Positions 7,103 through 14,732 of a DNA stretch of 27,325 bases are shown one piece after another; within the stretch, counting starts at the first letter, position 1; each line of letters begins with the position of its first letter. The position numbers and the translations under genes were made by a program. The stretch is from JBOGHU01 sp050742255. Lineage in GTDB: Bacteria > Actinomycetota > Acidimicrobiia > Acidimicrobiales > CADCSY01. The notes beneath the pieces were generated by a model. That model made no database searches and was not told the DNA's origin. It worked only from the letters and a program-made list of their open reading frames with translations. The stretch is from contig JBOGHU010000108.1 in the NCBI GenBank assembly GCA_050742255.1, positions 1 through 27,325 of the forward strand, written 5' to 3'.

Positions 7103-8344
7103 ATGTTCCGACGACACCCCCGCCCGCTGCTGCGACTGCGCACCCTGCTGGGCCCGGACGTCTCCGGCGCCCGGCAGAGCCTGGTCGCGCTGGCCCTCAG
7201 CATCCTCACCACGCTGGCGGCGGGAGCAGTCCTGGGCAGCATCACCGGCACCCTGGAGCGGCTGCCCGGCCTGCTGGTGCTCGTCCCTGCCTCCATCGGC
7301 CTACGGGGCAACATCTTCGGCGGCCTGGGCAGCCGGCTGAGCACGGCCATCCACGCCGGCACCTTCGGCCTCACGCGCCGCGTCGACACCGTGGTGGGCC
7401 AGAACGTGCTGGCGTCAGCGGTGCTCACCCTGGTGGTGTCGGTCGTCCTGGCCGTCCTGGCCAAGGCGGTGGGCGTGGCCCTCGGGCTCAGCGCCACCAT
7501 CTCGGTCCTCGACCTGGTGGTGATCTCGGTGGTGGGGGCGGCGCTGTCGTCGGTGATCGTGCTGGGCGTGACCCTGGCCCTGGCCGGGGGATCGGTGCGC
7601 TTCGGGTGGGACCTCGACAACGTCATCGCCCCGGTGGTGAGCTCGGTCGGCGACCTCGTGGGGCTCCCCTCGCTGTGGGTGGCCAGCCTCCTGGTCGGTC
7701 TGGGCGGGTTCACCGACGCCCTGGGCCTGGCCCTGGTGGCGGTCTCCCTCGTCGCCCTGGTGGGCGCCTGGCGGTCCCGGCTCGGTGACCTGGTGCGCAT
7801 CGTCCAGGAGTCGTTGCCCATCCTCTGCGTGGCCGGCCTGGTCAGCATCATCGCCGGCATCGCCGTGGAGAGGCGCCTGGACGCCTTCGTGGAGCTCCCG
7901 GCGCTCCTGGTCCTCCTGCCCGGCCACCTGAGCACGGCCGGCGCCCTGGGCGGCATCCTGTCGAACCGGCTGTCGAGCAAGGTGCACCTCGGCGTCGTCG
8001 AGGCGTCGCCGGTCCCGGGGCGGGAGGCACGCGCCGACATCGCCTTCGTCGTCCTCCTGGCCGCTCCCGTCTTCGCCGTCAACGCCCTGGTCGCCCACGT
8101 CGCCGCCGGGCTGATCGGGGTGGCCAGCCCCGGAGCCTCCGAGCTGGTCGCGGCAGCGGTGGTGGGCGGGGTGCTGGCCGTAGGGGTGGCCGTGCTGATC
8201 GCGTACTACGGCACCCTGGGCACGGTCCGCCTGGGGCTGGACCCCGACACCTACGGGATCCCCATGGTCACGTCGTCCCTCGACCTGATCGGGGCCTTCG
8301 CCCTCATCCTCGCCATCGTCACCCTCGGCATCGCCCAGGCGTAA
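7103..8344 (+). CDS. Tandem MgtE-domain membrane protein, likely divalent cation transporter
   Basis: A 413-residue polytopic membrane protein made of two MgtE-type membrane domains in tandem. Each domain has the same signature: PGLLVLVPASIGLRGNIFGG at about 55-74 and PALLVLLPGHLSTAGALGG at about 265-283, both followed by SRLST/SNRLSS and then H(A/L)G. It lacks the cytosolic N and CBS domains of classical bacterial MgtE. It resembles the SLC41/archaeal-type architecture, in which two repeats form one Mg2+ or other divalent-cation pathway. I count about ten hydrophobic segments. ATG 7103 is the last start before the first domain; no good ribosome-binding site or -10 box is visible. The next gene begins 13 bases after its stop, so the two are probably co-transcribed. 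Confidence 0.85.
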   Translation: MFRRHPRPLLRLRTLLGPDVSGARQSLVALALSILTTLAAGAVLGSITGTLERLPGLLVLVPASIGLRGNIFGGLGSRLSTAIHAGTFGLTRRVDTVVGQNVLASAVLTLVVSVVLAVLAKAVGVALGLSATISVLDLVVISVVGAALSSVIVLGVTLALAGGSVRFGWDLDNVIAPVVSSVGDLVGLPSLWVASLLVGLGGFTDALGLALVAVSLVALVGAWRSRLGDLVRIVQESLPILCVAGLVSIIAGIAVERRLDAFVELPALLVLLPGHLSTAGALGGILSNRLSSKVHLGVVEASPVPGREARADIAFVVLLAAPVFAVNALVAHVAAGLIGVASPGASELVAAAVVGGVLAVGVAVLIAYYGTLGTVRLGLDPDTYGIPMVTSSLDLIGAFALILAIVTLGIAQA

Positions 8345-8357
8345 CCTGGGGTTGACC

Positions 8358-9596
8358 GTGGACGACAGACCCCGGAACCTGCGGACGATGATCTCGGAGG
8401 CCAAGGACACCTCCGAGCTGATGGTCGACCTGGCCTACGCGGCCGTGTACTTCGACGACCCCCGCATGGCGGACGAGGTCGAGGAGCTGGAGGACCGCCT
8501 CACCGATCTGGTCCACGACATGTCGGCGGTGTGCGTGATGGCGGCCCGGTCCCCCCGGGACGCCGACGCCATGTCGTCGGTGTTGCAGGTCGTCGCCGCC
8601 ATCGAGGACATCGGCAACGCGGCCGTCGACATCGCCCGCATCGTCTCGCACCGGGTGGGCATCCCCGCCGACCTGGTGGCCGACCTGTCGTCCGCCGAGG
8701 AGGTGAGCCACCGGGTCCCCCTGCGGGAGGGCTCCCACTTCGCCCACCGGGTGCTGGCCGACTTCGAGCTCCCGGTGGCGGTGGGGATGAGGGTCGTCGC
8801 CATCCACCGTGGGCGCGAGTGGATCACCGACGTGGGCGGCGACGAGGTGCTCCTGCCCGACGACGTCCTCTTCCTCCACGGGTCGCCGGCGGGCATCACC
8901 CGCCTCCGCCAGCTGGCGGGGGCACCCGAGTGGGAGCCGCCCCAGCTCCCCGAGGAGGTCACCACGACCGATCTCGACCGGGCCATCGACGTGCTGGTGG
9001 AGATGAAGAACATCTCCACCACGGCCGTGGGCCTGGCCTACTCCGCCCTGGTGCTCCGAGACATCGGCCTGGCCGCCGAGGTGACCCACCTCGAGGACCG
9101 TCTCGACGAGATGAAGGAGCGGCTGGAGACCTGGGTGCTGCGCTCGGCGGCCGGGTCCGTCGACCCCTCTCCCCTGCGGGGGCTGCTCCACCTGGCCAAG
9201 GCGGCCGAGGACCTCGGTGACGCCGCCCAGCAGATGGTCTGGCTCATCGAGAACCAGGAGGAGGTGCACCCGGTCCTCTCCCTCGCCCTCGGCGACGCCG
9301 ACGAGGTGGTGGTCCGGCTCCCGGTGGGGCGGGGCTCGAGGGTCGACGGCGCCAGCCTGGCCGAGCTCCACCTCGACATCGACCCTGGATTCCACGTCCT
9401 CGCCGTCCGCAGGGGCGGGCGCTACCTCTACCGACCCAGCGGTCGGGACGTGCTGCGGGCCGACGACGAGCTGATCGCCAGCGGCCCCGGCGAGGGCGAG
9501 CCCCTCCTGGCCGAGCTCTGCGGCTGGCTCCTGGTCGAGGACGACGAGACCGGCGAGGACGTCCTCGTCCCCGTGGGGGAGAGGACCTCCCGCTGA
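8358..9596 (+). CDS. PhoU-TrkA_C duplicated regulatory protein
   Basis: A 412-residue soluble protein with an internally duplicated architecture: PhoU-like helical domain (about 1-104), TrkA_C/RCK-C domain (about 117-193), second PhoU-like domain (about 208-310), and second TrkA_C (about 313-390). The helical halves align by eye: LMVDLAYAAVYFDDPRMADEV against TAVGLAYSALVLRDIGLAAEV, and both EVEELEDRL and EVTHLEDRL. TrkA_C domains bind regulatory ligands on channels and transporters; PhoU folds bind metals. Pairing directly behind a tandem-MgtE gene suggests it regulates or gates that transporter (inference, also known from archaeal neighbourhoods). GTG 8358 is preferred (GGGG six bases upstream); TTG 8352 is possible. 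Its stop lies four bases from the end of the convergent corA. Confidence 0.82.
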   Translation: MDDRPRNLRTMISEAKDTSELMVDLAYAAVYFDDPRMADEVEELEDRLTDLVHDMSAVCVMAARSPRDADAMSSVLQVVAAIEDIGNAAVDIARIVSHRVGIPADLVADLSSAEEVSHRVPLREGSHFAHRVLADFELPVAVGMRVVAIHRGREWITDVGGDEVLLPDDVLFLHGSPAGITRLRQLAGAPEWEPPQLPEEVTTTDLDRAIDVLVEMKNISTTAVGLAYSALVLRDIGLAAEVTHLEDRLDEMKERLETWVLRSAAGSVDPSPLRGLLHLAKAAEDLGDAAQQMVWLIENQEEVHPVLSLALGDADEVVVRLPVGRGSRVDGASLAELHLDIDPGFHVLAVRRGGRYLYRPSGRDVLRADDELIASGPGEGEPLLAELCGWLLVEDDETGEDVLVPVGERTSR

Positions 9597-9600
9597 CCCG

Positions 9601-10764
9601 TCACCCCCTCCGGCCCGGCGGCGTAGAGGGGTGGCGTTCGGCCCGGGCCAGGGCCAGGGTCAGGGCCTCCGCCGTCCTGACCGGAAGCCCGACCAGGTGG
9701 GCCACACCCCGGCCCACGGTGCGCAGCCGCGGCACCCGGGGCCCGCCGACGAACCCCCTGCGCACGAAGTAGGCCAACAGACCCACGACGGTCACGGCCA
9801 TCACCGCCAGGACCGCCGGGTACGCCCACTGGCGGCTCAGCTCGGGCATGTGCTCGAAGTTCATCCCGTAGATCCCGGCCATGACCGACAGGGGCAGTAG
9901 GGTGGAGGAGAACACGGTCAGGACCTTCATGGCGTCGTTGGTCCGCTCGGCCACGGTGCTCCGGTACACCTCGATCACCGAGGTCAGCATGAGCCGGGCG
10001 GCGTCGAGGGACTCGACCGCCCGCTGGTGGCGGTCGTAGGCGTCGAGGAAGCGGCGTCGGGCCCGCCCGCCCACCAGTGGTGACTCGACCTGGCTGAGGG
10101 CCAGCATGACCTGGCGCTGGGGGCCGAGCACCCGCCGCATCACCACCGCGTCCCGGCGCAGGGACTGGGTGTGGGGCATGACGTCGGGGTCCCCGCAGAT
10201 GGCCTTGTCCTCCAGCTCGTCGACCGCGGCCTCCAGCCCGTCCACCAGGGGCAGGAACCGGCGGGCGCCCGCGTCGGCCAGCCCCGCCAGGAGCCGGTCC
10301 GGGCCGCCTTCGGCCACTGCCGGGTGCTCCTGGACGGCGGCGGCCAGCCACTCGAGACCGGGAAGCGGTCGCCGGTGGAAGGTGAGCAGGAAGCCGCGAC
10401 CGAGCAGGCACACCAGCGGGGTGGTCGCCACCCGGTCCCCTGTCGCCACCAGCCCGTGCATGGCGACCAGCAGCACCCCGCCGAAGTCCTCGAGCTTGGG
10501 GAAGACGTCGGCGTCGAGCACGTCCTCGAGGGCGGGGTCGGGGACACCGAACCGGGCCCCCAGCTCGAGCACCTCCTCTACCCTCGGCTCCAGCAGGTCC
10601 ACCCAGATCCAGCTGCCACCTCGGCGCTCGTCCAGCGCGCCCCACCCCGCCACCTCCAGCGTCTCGGCGCCCTCCGGCTTGACCAAGAGGCTGCCACGTC
10701 GTCTCTCGCCGTCTCTCTCGCCGTCTCTCTCGCCGTCTCTCTCACCGTCTCTCTCGCCGTCCAT
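9601..10764 (-). CDS. corA: CorA-family Mg2+/divalent cation channel with DGER-repeat N-terminus
   Basis: A 387-residue CorA-family channel. The signature GMN is at residues 300-302 in the segment YGMNFEHMPEL, flanked by two C-terminal membrane helices (LTVFSSTLLPLSVMAGI before it, YPAVLAVMAVTVVGLLAYFV after it), and the tail is basic. The N-terminal alpha/beta domain and long stalk helices are present. ATG 10764 is selected because GGAGG lies five bases upstream; ATG 10776, four codons earlier, lacks such spacing. With this start the protein opens with M followed by five DGER tetrapeptides encoded by a 12-base tandem repeat. Paired convergently with the MgtE/PhoU-TrkA_C genes, it makes this a cation-transport neighbourhood. 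Mg2+, Co2+, Ni2+ or Zn2+ specificity cannot be read from sequence. Confidence 0.92.
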   Translation of the reverse strand: MDGERDGERDGERDGERDGERRRGSLLVKPEGAETLEVAGWGALDERRGGSWIWVDLLEPRVEEVLELGARFGVPDPALEDVLDADVFPKLEDFGGVLLVAMHGLVATGDRVATTPLVCLLGRGFLLTFHRRPLPGLEWLAAAVQEHPAVAEGGPDRLLAGLADAGARRFLPLVDGLEAAVDELEDKAICGDPDVMPHTQSLRRDAVVMRRVLGPQRQVMLALSQVESPLVGGRARRRFLDAYDRHQRAVESLDAARLMLTSVIEVYRSTVAERTNDAMKVLTVFSSTLLPLSVMAGIYGMNFEHMPELSRQWAYPAVLAVMAVTVVGLLAYFVRRGFVGGPRVPRLRTVGRGVAHLVGLPVRTAEALTLALARAERHPSTPPGRRG

Positions 10765-10770
10765 CTCGCC
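10701..10770. repeat. 12-base tandem repeat encoding DGER at the CorA N-terminus
   Basis: Four 12-base units GTCTCTCTCGCC (one with A for G) run from 10711 to 10758, with a shortened unit before and a diverged unit (GTCCATCTCGCC) after. On the minus strand they encode (DGER)n immediately after the corA start. The unit is a multiple of three, so copy-number change would alter tail length without a frameshift. Confidence 0.85.
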
Positions 10771-10871
10771 CTCCATCTCCACGGATCGTCGCCGGGTCCC
10801 TCCGCCCCAGTCTCCCCGGTCGGCGCCCGAGGGCGCCCTCGTCTCCGGTGCTGGGTGCGGCCCCGCCCCGA

Positions 10872-10877
10872 TAGCGT
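10872..10877 (+). promoter_or_regulatory. Candidate -10 box of the mca gene
   Basis: TAGCGT lies eight bases before ATG 10886, and no Shine-Dalgarno sequence is visible. A leaderless or nearly leaderless transcript is likely. It is the same hexamer as at priA and the DM13 gene. Confidence 0.35.
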
Positions 10878-10885
10878 CTCGTGCC

Positions 10886-11761
10886 ATGGACCGCGCCGAG
10901 CGCCTCACCCTGATGACCGTCCACGCCCACCCCGACGACGAGGCGTCCAAAGGGGCGGGGACCGTGGCCAGGGCCCGGTCCGAAGGGGTGAGGACGGTGC
11001 TGGTGTGCTGCACGGGCGGCGAGCAGGGCGAGATCCTCAACCCCGCCCTCGACCGTGACGAGATCCGAGACCGCCTCCCCCAGGTCCGCCTGGAGGAGCT
11101 GAGGGCGTCGGCGGAGGTCATCGGCTACGAGGAGACGGTGCTGCTGGGCTACCGCGACTCGGGGATGCCCGACACCCCCGGGAACCGGGACCCCCGCTGC
11201 TTCGCCCAGGCCGAGCTGGAGGAGGCCACTGCTCGCCTGGTGGAGGCCATCCGCCGCTACCGGCCCCAGGTCATCGTCACCTACGGCGACGACCAGCGGG
11301 TCTACCCCCATCCCGACCACCTGCGGGTGCACGAGATCAGCGTGGCCGCCTTCGACGCCGCCGGGAACCCTGCGGCCTTCCCCGGGACCGGGGAGCCGTG
11401 GCAGCCGCTCAAGCTCTACTACACGGTCTGGTCGCAGGCCCGGGTGCAGGCCATGCACGCCAAGTTCCTCGAGCTGGGCCTGGAGTCGCCCTTCGGCCCG
11501 GAGTGGCTGGACCGCACCGGCCAGGACGACCGCATCACCACCAGGGTCGACATCGCCGCCTTCGCCGACGTGGCGCCCCGCGCCCTCCTCGCCCACCGGA
11601 CCCAGATCGACCCGGACTCGTCCTTCTGGTTCGGGCTCCCGCCCGAGGAGGCCCGGCTGGTCCACCCCTTCGACGAGTACGTCCTGGCCCGTTCGGCGGT
11701 CGGCACCGATCTTCCCGAGGACGACCTGTTCGCCGGCCTGCGAGACCGGGTCGGGCGGTGA
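10886..11761 (+). CDS. mca: Mycothiol S-conjugate amidase
   Basis: A 291-residue LmbE-family zinc amidase. Mca cleaves mycothiol S-conjugates so that the mercapturic acid of a toxic electrophile can be exported; the related MshB deacetylates the biosynthetic precursor. Zinc-site motifs are AHPDDE (His15, Asp18 region) and HPDH (142-145). CTGGEQGEI, GYRDSGMPDTPGN, KLYYTVWS and the C-terminal FWFGLPPEEARLVHPFDEY fit Mca better than MshB, but I cannot align them here. ATG 10886 follows TAGCGT at eight bases. The gene implies a mycothiol-using actinobacterium. Confidence 0.9.
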   Translation: MDRAERLTLMTVHAHPDDEASKGAGTVARARSEGVRTVLVCCTGGEQGEILNPALDRDEIRDRLPQVRLEELRASAEVIGYEETVLLGYRDSGMPDTPGNRDPRCFAQAELEEATARLVEAIRRYRPQVIVTYGDDQRVYPHPDHLRVHEISVAAFDAAGNPAAFPGTGEPWQPLKLYYTVWSQARVQAMHAKFLELGLESPFGPEWLDRTGQDDRITTRVDIAAFADVAPRALLAHRTQIDPDSSFWFGLPPEEARLVHPFDEYVLARSAVGTDLPEDDLFAGLRDRVGR

Positions 11762-11812
11762 GCACCGGGGCTGGGTAGTCTGCCGCTCCACCGCCTCCCG
11801 AGGAGCCGTCAC

Positions 11813-12199
11813 GTGCCCGAGTACCTCTCCGCCGAGTGGATGGAGCTGGCCCAGGAGCTGGCCCAGGACCTCCCCGAGACCCCAGGCGCCACCGTGCGCG
11901 TGCAGCAGGTCATAACCGGGGGGCCCGAGGGCGATGTGCGCTACTACATGGTCATCGAGAACGGCAGGACCCTCGAGCAGCGCCGGGGCGATGACCCCCA
12001 CGCCGAGGCCACCCTCACCACCAGCTACGAGGACGCGCTGAAGGTGGCCAAGGGGGAGCTGGACGAGAACGCCGCCTTCATGCAGGGGAGGGTCAAGATC
12101 ACCGGCAACATGGCCAAGATCATCTCCCTGCTGCCCCTGACCGCCAAGCCCGAGTACCGGGCCGCCCAGGCCCGGCTACGGGAGCAGACCCAGTTCTGA
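11813..12199 (+). CDS. SCP2 sterol-binding domain protein
   Basis: A 128-residue single SCP2-fold protein. SCP2 domains form a hydrophobic tunnel that binds lipids or acyl groups; the ligand here is unknown. Recognisable features are the helical opening YLSAEWMELAQEL, the strand YYMVIENGR, the ATLTTSYEDALKVAKGELD segment, and the closing helix FMQGRVKITGNMAKIISLLP. GTG 11813 has GAGGAG seven bases upstream. A possible -10 (TAGTCT, 11776-11781) lies in the 51-base gap after mca, so it may be transcribed both with mca and alone. Confidence 0.85.
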   Translation: MPEYLSAEWMELAQELAQDLPETPGATVRVQQVITGGPEGDVRYYMVIENGRTLEQRRGDDPHAEATLTTSYEDALKVAKGELDENAAFMQGRVKITGNMAKIISLLPLTAKPEYRAAQARLREQTQF

Positions 12200-12230
12200 G
12201 GAGGCCGGGGGCGGCGGGCCCGGTCCCCGT

Positions 12231-13064
12231 TCAGCTGCCCCGCTGGAGCTCTCGGAGCTCGCGGTAGCCCACGAAGACCACGCCGGCCCGACCGGCGAGC
12301 GCCCGGATGTCGTGATCGCGCGCCAGCAGGTCGTGGTCGTCGACCCGCGCCGCCCAGTCGGGGGCCAGGGCCCGGAGCTCGGGGGTGTCGATGGCGGGGT
12401 GGGCGACGACCTCGGTCACCCCCGGGAGCAGGTCGAAGAGGGCCCGCTCCAGCACCTTGCGCGTCCCGGTGCCCCGGACCGCCACCACGTGGTCGGGCAC
12501 GCACACGCCCGCCTCGGCCGCCAGGCGACGGAACGGGAAGCCGGCGGCCCGCTCCGCGCCCGACGGGGGGAGCTGGATGGGCAGACCGAACTCGCCGGCC
12601 AGGGCCAGGTAGACGTCGAAGAACTCCGGCCGCAGCTGGAGGGTGCCCAGGTGCGAGTCGAGGTGGCTGACGTCGAAGCCCCACAGGATGGCCCGCTCGA
12701 TCTGGGTCCGGCACTCACGGCGAACCTCGTCGAGGTCGGCGTGGTCCCACACCTCCTGCACGCTGCGGGGGAAGCCGCCGTCGCCGTCGAGGAGGGACGG
12801 GGCCTGGGTGAGCGGACCCCACCGGTAGAGGTCCCATGGCGCGTTCAGGGTGAGCTCCACCCCGACGTCCTCCCCCCGGTAGCGGGCCGCGGCCTCCCGC
12901 GCCCAGGGGCAGGGGACCATGAGGGTGGCGCTGGTGGCGAAGCCGTCCCGCAGGGCCTCGTAGGAGCCCACGTTGGCGGCGTGGCTCGAGCCCAGGTCGC
13001 TGCAGTTGACGATGAGGAGACGGGTGCCGTCCCGGTACCCGAGCCGAGCGGCCAGGTTGGCCAT
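12231..13064 (-). CDS. YdjC/ChbG-like carbohydrate deacetylase
   Basis: A 277-residue protein of the ChbG/YdjC family, metal-dependent deacetylases of chitooligosaccharides and related sugars. Seen here are the first metal motif (LIVNCSDLGSSHAAN, where most members have a NADDFG-type sequence, so one Asp is replaced), the paired histidines in HLDSHLGTLQL, and a late catalytic-type histidine in VVAHPAID. The altered first motif makes the exact chemistry uncertain. ATG 13064 is preferred because TACGGT ends seven bases upstream; the longer GTG 13073 start overlaps that box. Convergent with the SCP2 gene. Confidence 0.8.
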   Translation of the reverse strand: MANLAARLGYRDGTRLLIVNCSDLGSSHAANVGSYEALRDGFATSATLMVPCPWAREAAARYRGEDVGVELTLNAPWDLYRWGPLTQAPSLLDGDGGFPRSVQEVWDHADLDEVRRECRTQIERAILWGFDVSHLDSHLGTLQLRPEFFDVYLALAGEFGLPIQLPPSGAERAAGFPFRRLAAEAGVCVPDHVVAVRGTGTRKVLERALFDLLPGVTEVVAHPAIDTPELRALAPDWAARVDDHDLLARDHDIRALAGRAGVVFVGYRELRELQRGS

Positions 13065-13071
13065 GGCGGTC

Positions 13072-13077
13072 ACCGTA
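13072..13077 (-). promoter_or_regulatory. Candidate leaderless -10 box of the YdjC-like gene
   Basis: TACGGT on the minus strand, then seven bases (GACCGCC) and ATG 13064. It lies in the 39-base gap after the thermonuclease gene. Confidence 0.35.
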
Positions 13078-13103
13078 GCGGCCCTCGGGTGGGCGGAGGC
13101 AGG

Positions 13104-13625
13104 CTACGCCGGCGTGTCAGGGCCGCCGCAGGCCGACCACAGCCCCCGACCGGCCCGGCGGGCGGCGGCGGCGGCGGCGACCAGCTCGTCGGCGTGGGCC
13201 ACGTTGGGGGGGTAGGTGAAGGCGGCGGCGTAACCCTCTGCGGCCAGGGCCAGGTTGACGAAGGCGCCGTCGTCGACCCGGTAGACGTAGGCCAGGAGCC
13301 GGTCGTAGCGATCGCGAGCCTCGACGTCGCGCACCAGCCGAACCGCCGTCGCCGGTGGCAGCAACGCCTCGGTACGGGCGCTGGCCTCCCGGCCGAAGCA
13401 CTCCACCGGCGCCCGGGGGTCCTTGGTCTCGGGGGTGTCGATCCCGAGCAGGCGCACCGTCTCCTCTCCCCTACCGATGCGCACCACGATGGTGTCGCCG
13501 TCGACGACCCGCACCACCTCGGCCCGTCCCGGCTCCTCGTCAACAACGGAGCCGCCGCCGACGCAGGCGGCGACCAGCAGCGCCAGGGCCGACCCGAGGG
13601 CCACGGCAGCCGGTCGGTGGGTCAC
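13104..13625 (-). CDS. Secreted thermonuclease (SNase-like) lipoprotein
   Basis: A 173-residue staphylococcal-nuclease homologue with an export signal ending in the lipobox LLVAAC (Cys21). The core shows VVDGDTIVVR (Asp42, Asp44), RLLGIDTPE with Arg58, Asp63 and Glu66, and ARDRYDRLLAYVY with the second catalytic Arg near 105. This is the complete Ca2+-dependent phosphodiesterase set. The expected role is degradation of extracellular DNA and RNA for nutrition. GTG 13625 is the only suitable start before the signal peptide. A short dyad CCACA-G-TGTGG lies about five bases upstream and could be an operator or chance. Confidence 0.9.
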   Translation of the reverse strand: MTHRPAAVALGSALALLVAACVGGGSVVDEEPGRAEVVRVVDGDTIVVRIGRGEETVRLLGIDTPETKDPRAPVECFGREASARTEALLPPATAVRLVRDVEARDRYDRLLAYVYRVDDGAFVNLALAAEGYAAAFTYPPNVAHADELVAAAAAARRAGRGLWSACGGPDTPA

Positions 13626-13681
13626 GGCCCACAGTGTGGCCTACGGGTGTGACACTCATGATGGAGGGTCCCGGGGTGGGC

Positions 13682-14170
13682 TCATCGCACCTCGTTCAGC
13701 CTCCCGGTCTTGACGTCGAAGACGAAGCCCCTCACGTCCTTGTGGGGCAGGAAGGGGCTGGCCTTCACCCGGGCCATCGACTGGCGCACGTCGTCCTCGA
13801 GGTCGGGGAAGGCTTCCAGGGCGAAGCGCGGTCGCTGCCCGGTCTCGGCCAGGATCTGGGCCTTCACGTCGTCGTCGCCGAAGGTCAGCATCCCGCAGTC
13901 GCTGTGGTGCACCAGCACGATCTCGTCAGTGCCCAACAGGCGCTGGGAGATGACCAGCGAGCGCTCCACGTCGTCGCTCACCACCCCCCCGGCGTTGCGG
14001 ATCACGTGGGCCTCGCCGAGGGACAGGCCGAGCAGCCGGTACACGTCGAGGCGGGCGTCCATGCAGGCCACGACCGCCACGTGCCGGCCCGGCGGCATGG
14101 GCAGGTCGCCCTTGTCGAAGGAGGTGGCGTAGCTGGCGTTGGCTTCGAGCAGTTCATCGGTAACGGTCAT
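13682..14170 (-). CDS. Beta-carbonic anhydrase, small Rv1284-like type
   Basis: A 162-residue beta-class carbonic anhydrase, interconverting CO2 and bicarbonate in the cytoplasm. The zinc ligands are Cys36 in ACMDARLDV, His89 and Cys92 in HHSDCGM; the Asp-Arg dyad is Asp38/Arg40. Length and motif spacing match the short mycobacterial Rv1284 type. The GEAHVIRNAGG and EIVLVHH strands are typical. ATG 14170 is preceded by a good promoter with six bases between -10 box and ATG, so the message is probably leaderless. The C-terminus VFDVKTGRLNEV is usual for the family. Confidence 0.93.
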   Translation of the reverse strand: MTVTDELLEANASYATSFDKGDLPMPPGRHVAVVACMDARLDVYRLLGLSLGEAHVIRNAGGVVSDDVERSLVISQRLLGTDEIVLVHHSDCGMLTFGDDDVKAQILAETGQRPRFALEAFPDLEDDVRQSMARVKASPFLPHKDVRGFVFDVKTGRLNEVR

Positions 14171-14176
14171 GGCCCA

Positions 14177-14205
14177 ATCCTGACCCACTCGGTCGGGATT
14201 TGCAA
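14177..14205 (-). promoter_or_regulatory. Promoter of the carbonic anhydrase gene
   Basis: On the minus strand TTGCAA (14200-14205), exactly 17 bases, CAGGAT (14177-14182), six bases, then ATG 14170. Spacing is ideal for sigma-70-type recognition and leaderless transcription. This is the best two-box promoter I see in the window. Confidence 0.55.
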
Positions 14206-14222
14206 CCAGATTCCCGCCGACC

Positions 14223-14369
14223 TCAGGCGGCCTTGCCCGGTCGCCGTGCCCGGCGCAGCGTCTCCCGGGCCTGGGCCACGCCCCGGCGGCCGATCTCCCG
14301 GGTCCAGGGGTCGAGCCGCCACACCCGGGCCGCCATCTGGTCATCGTCGAGCACGAGCTGGTCCTCCAT
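14223..14369 (-). CDS. Small protein, 48 residues, unknown function
   Basis: An ATG-to-TGA frame on the minus strand begins MEDQLVLDDDQMAARVWRLD and continues with PWTREIGRRGVAQ and a basic end RRARRPGKAA. Nearly every third codon position is G or C, as in the neighbouring genes. CATACT lies exactly six bases before the ATG, the same layout as other leaderless starts here. The acidic start and basic helical tail suggest a single folded helix pair, possibly nucleic-acid or protein binding, but I do not recognise a family. It lies directly upstream of the carbonic anhydrase promoter. Confidence 0.5.
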   Translation of the reverse strand: MEDQLVLDDDQMAARVWRLDPWTREIGRRGVAQARETLRRARRPGKAA

Positions 14370-14375
14370 GCCCCC

Positions 14376-14381
14376 AGTATG
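14376..14381 (-). promoter_or_regulatory. Candidate leaderless -10 box of the 48-residue gene
   Basis: CATACT on the minus strand (close to TATAAT), then six bases (GGGGGC) and ATG 14369. No -35 is evident. Confidence 0.35.
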
Positions 14382-14447
14382 GGGAGGGGGTGTGACAGCC
14401 AGGTCGGGACGGCTCCCGCCTGGCCTGACGCCGCCTCTAGGGACGGG

Positions 14448-14732
14448 CTACTCCTGGGGCTGGAGCGGCAGGCCCGACATGTCCGCCAGCGGGAACACCT
14501 CGTAGTGGGAGAAGTTGTACACCGGGGACTTGGCCAGGAGCGTCTCCAGCTCGTCGTTCGACTCCACCTGGTAGATCCACGCTCCGCCGTGGCCACCCAC
14601 GATGTGGTACCGGCTCAAGACCTTCCCCTGCTCCTCCAGGGGCTTGGCGTGCTCTCGCATGGCCAGCACCGCCTTCACCATCTCCGTCGAGAGCCGGGAC
14701 AGCTCGATCCGCCACAGGACCAGGAACTTCAT
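14448..14732 (-). CDS. Muconolactone-isomerase/YciI-like small protein
   Basis: A 94-residue protein that fits the dimeric alpha/beta-barrel fold of muconolactone delta-isomerase and YciI relatives: first strand MKFLVLWRIEL, a long helix (MVKAVLAMREHAKPLEEQG), a middle strand (KVLSRYHIVGG), GGAWIYQVES, the helix DELETLLAKSP and the last strand YEVFPLADM. No aromatic-degradation genes are nearby, so a catabolic isomerase role is not supported by context. ATG 14732 has a very strong Shine-Dalgarno (AGGAGGT five bases upstream), unlike its leaderless neighbours. A possible -10, TACGAT, is at 14760-14765. Confidence 0.75.
   Translation of the reverse strand: MKFLVLWRIELSRLSTEMVKAVLAMREHAKPLEEQGKVLSRYHIVGGHGGAWIYQVESNDELETLLAKSPVYNFSHYEVFPLADMSGLPLQPQE

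Noticed and set aside
10701..10770. SPSL-type repeat protein read on the plus strand
   Set aside because: The same 12-base repeat encodes DGER at the start of corA on the minus strand; the plus-strand reading is an in-frame upstream extension of mca without support.
14448..14732. Aromatic catabolism (muconolactone isomerase) pathway gene
   Set aside because: Only the fold is suggested; no catechol or protocatechuate genes are nearby.
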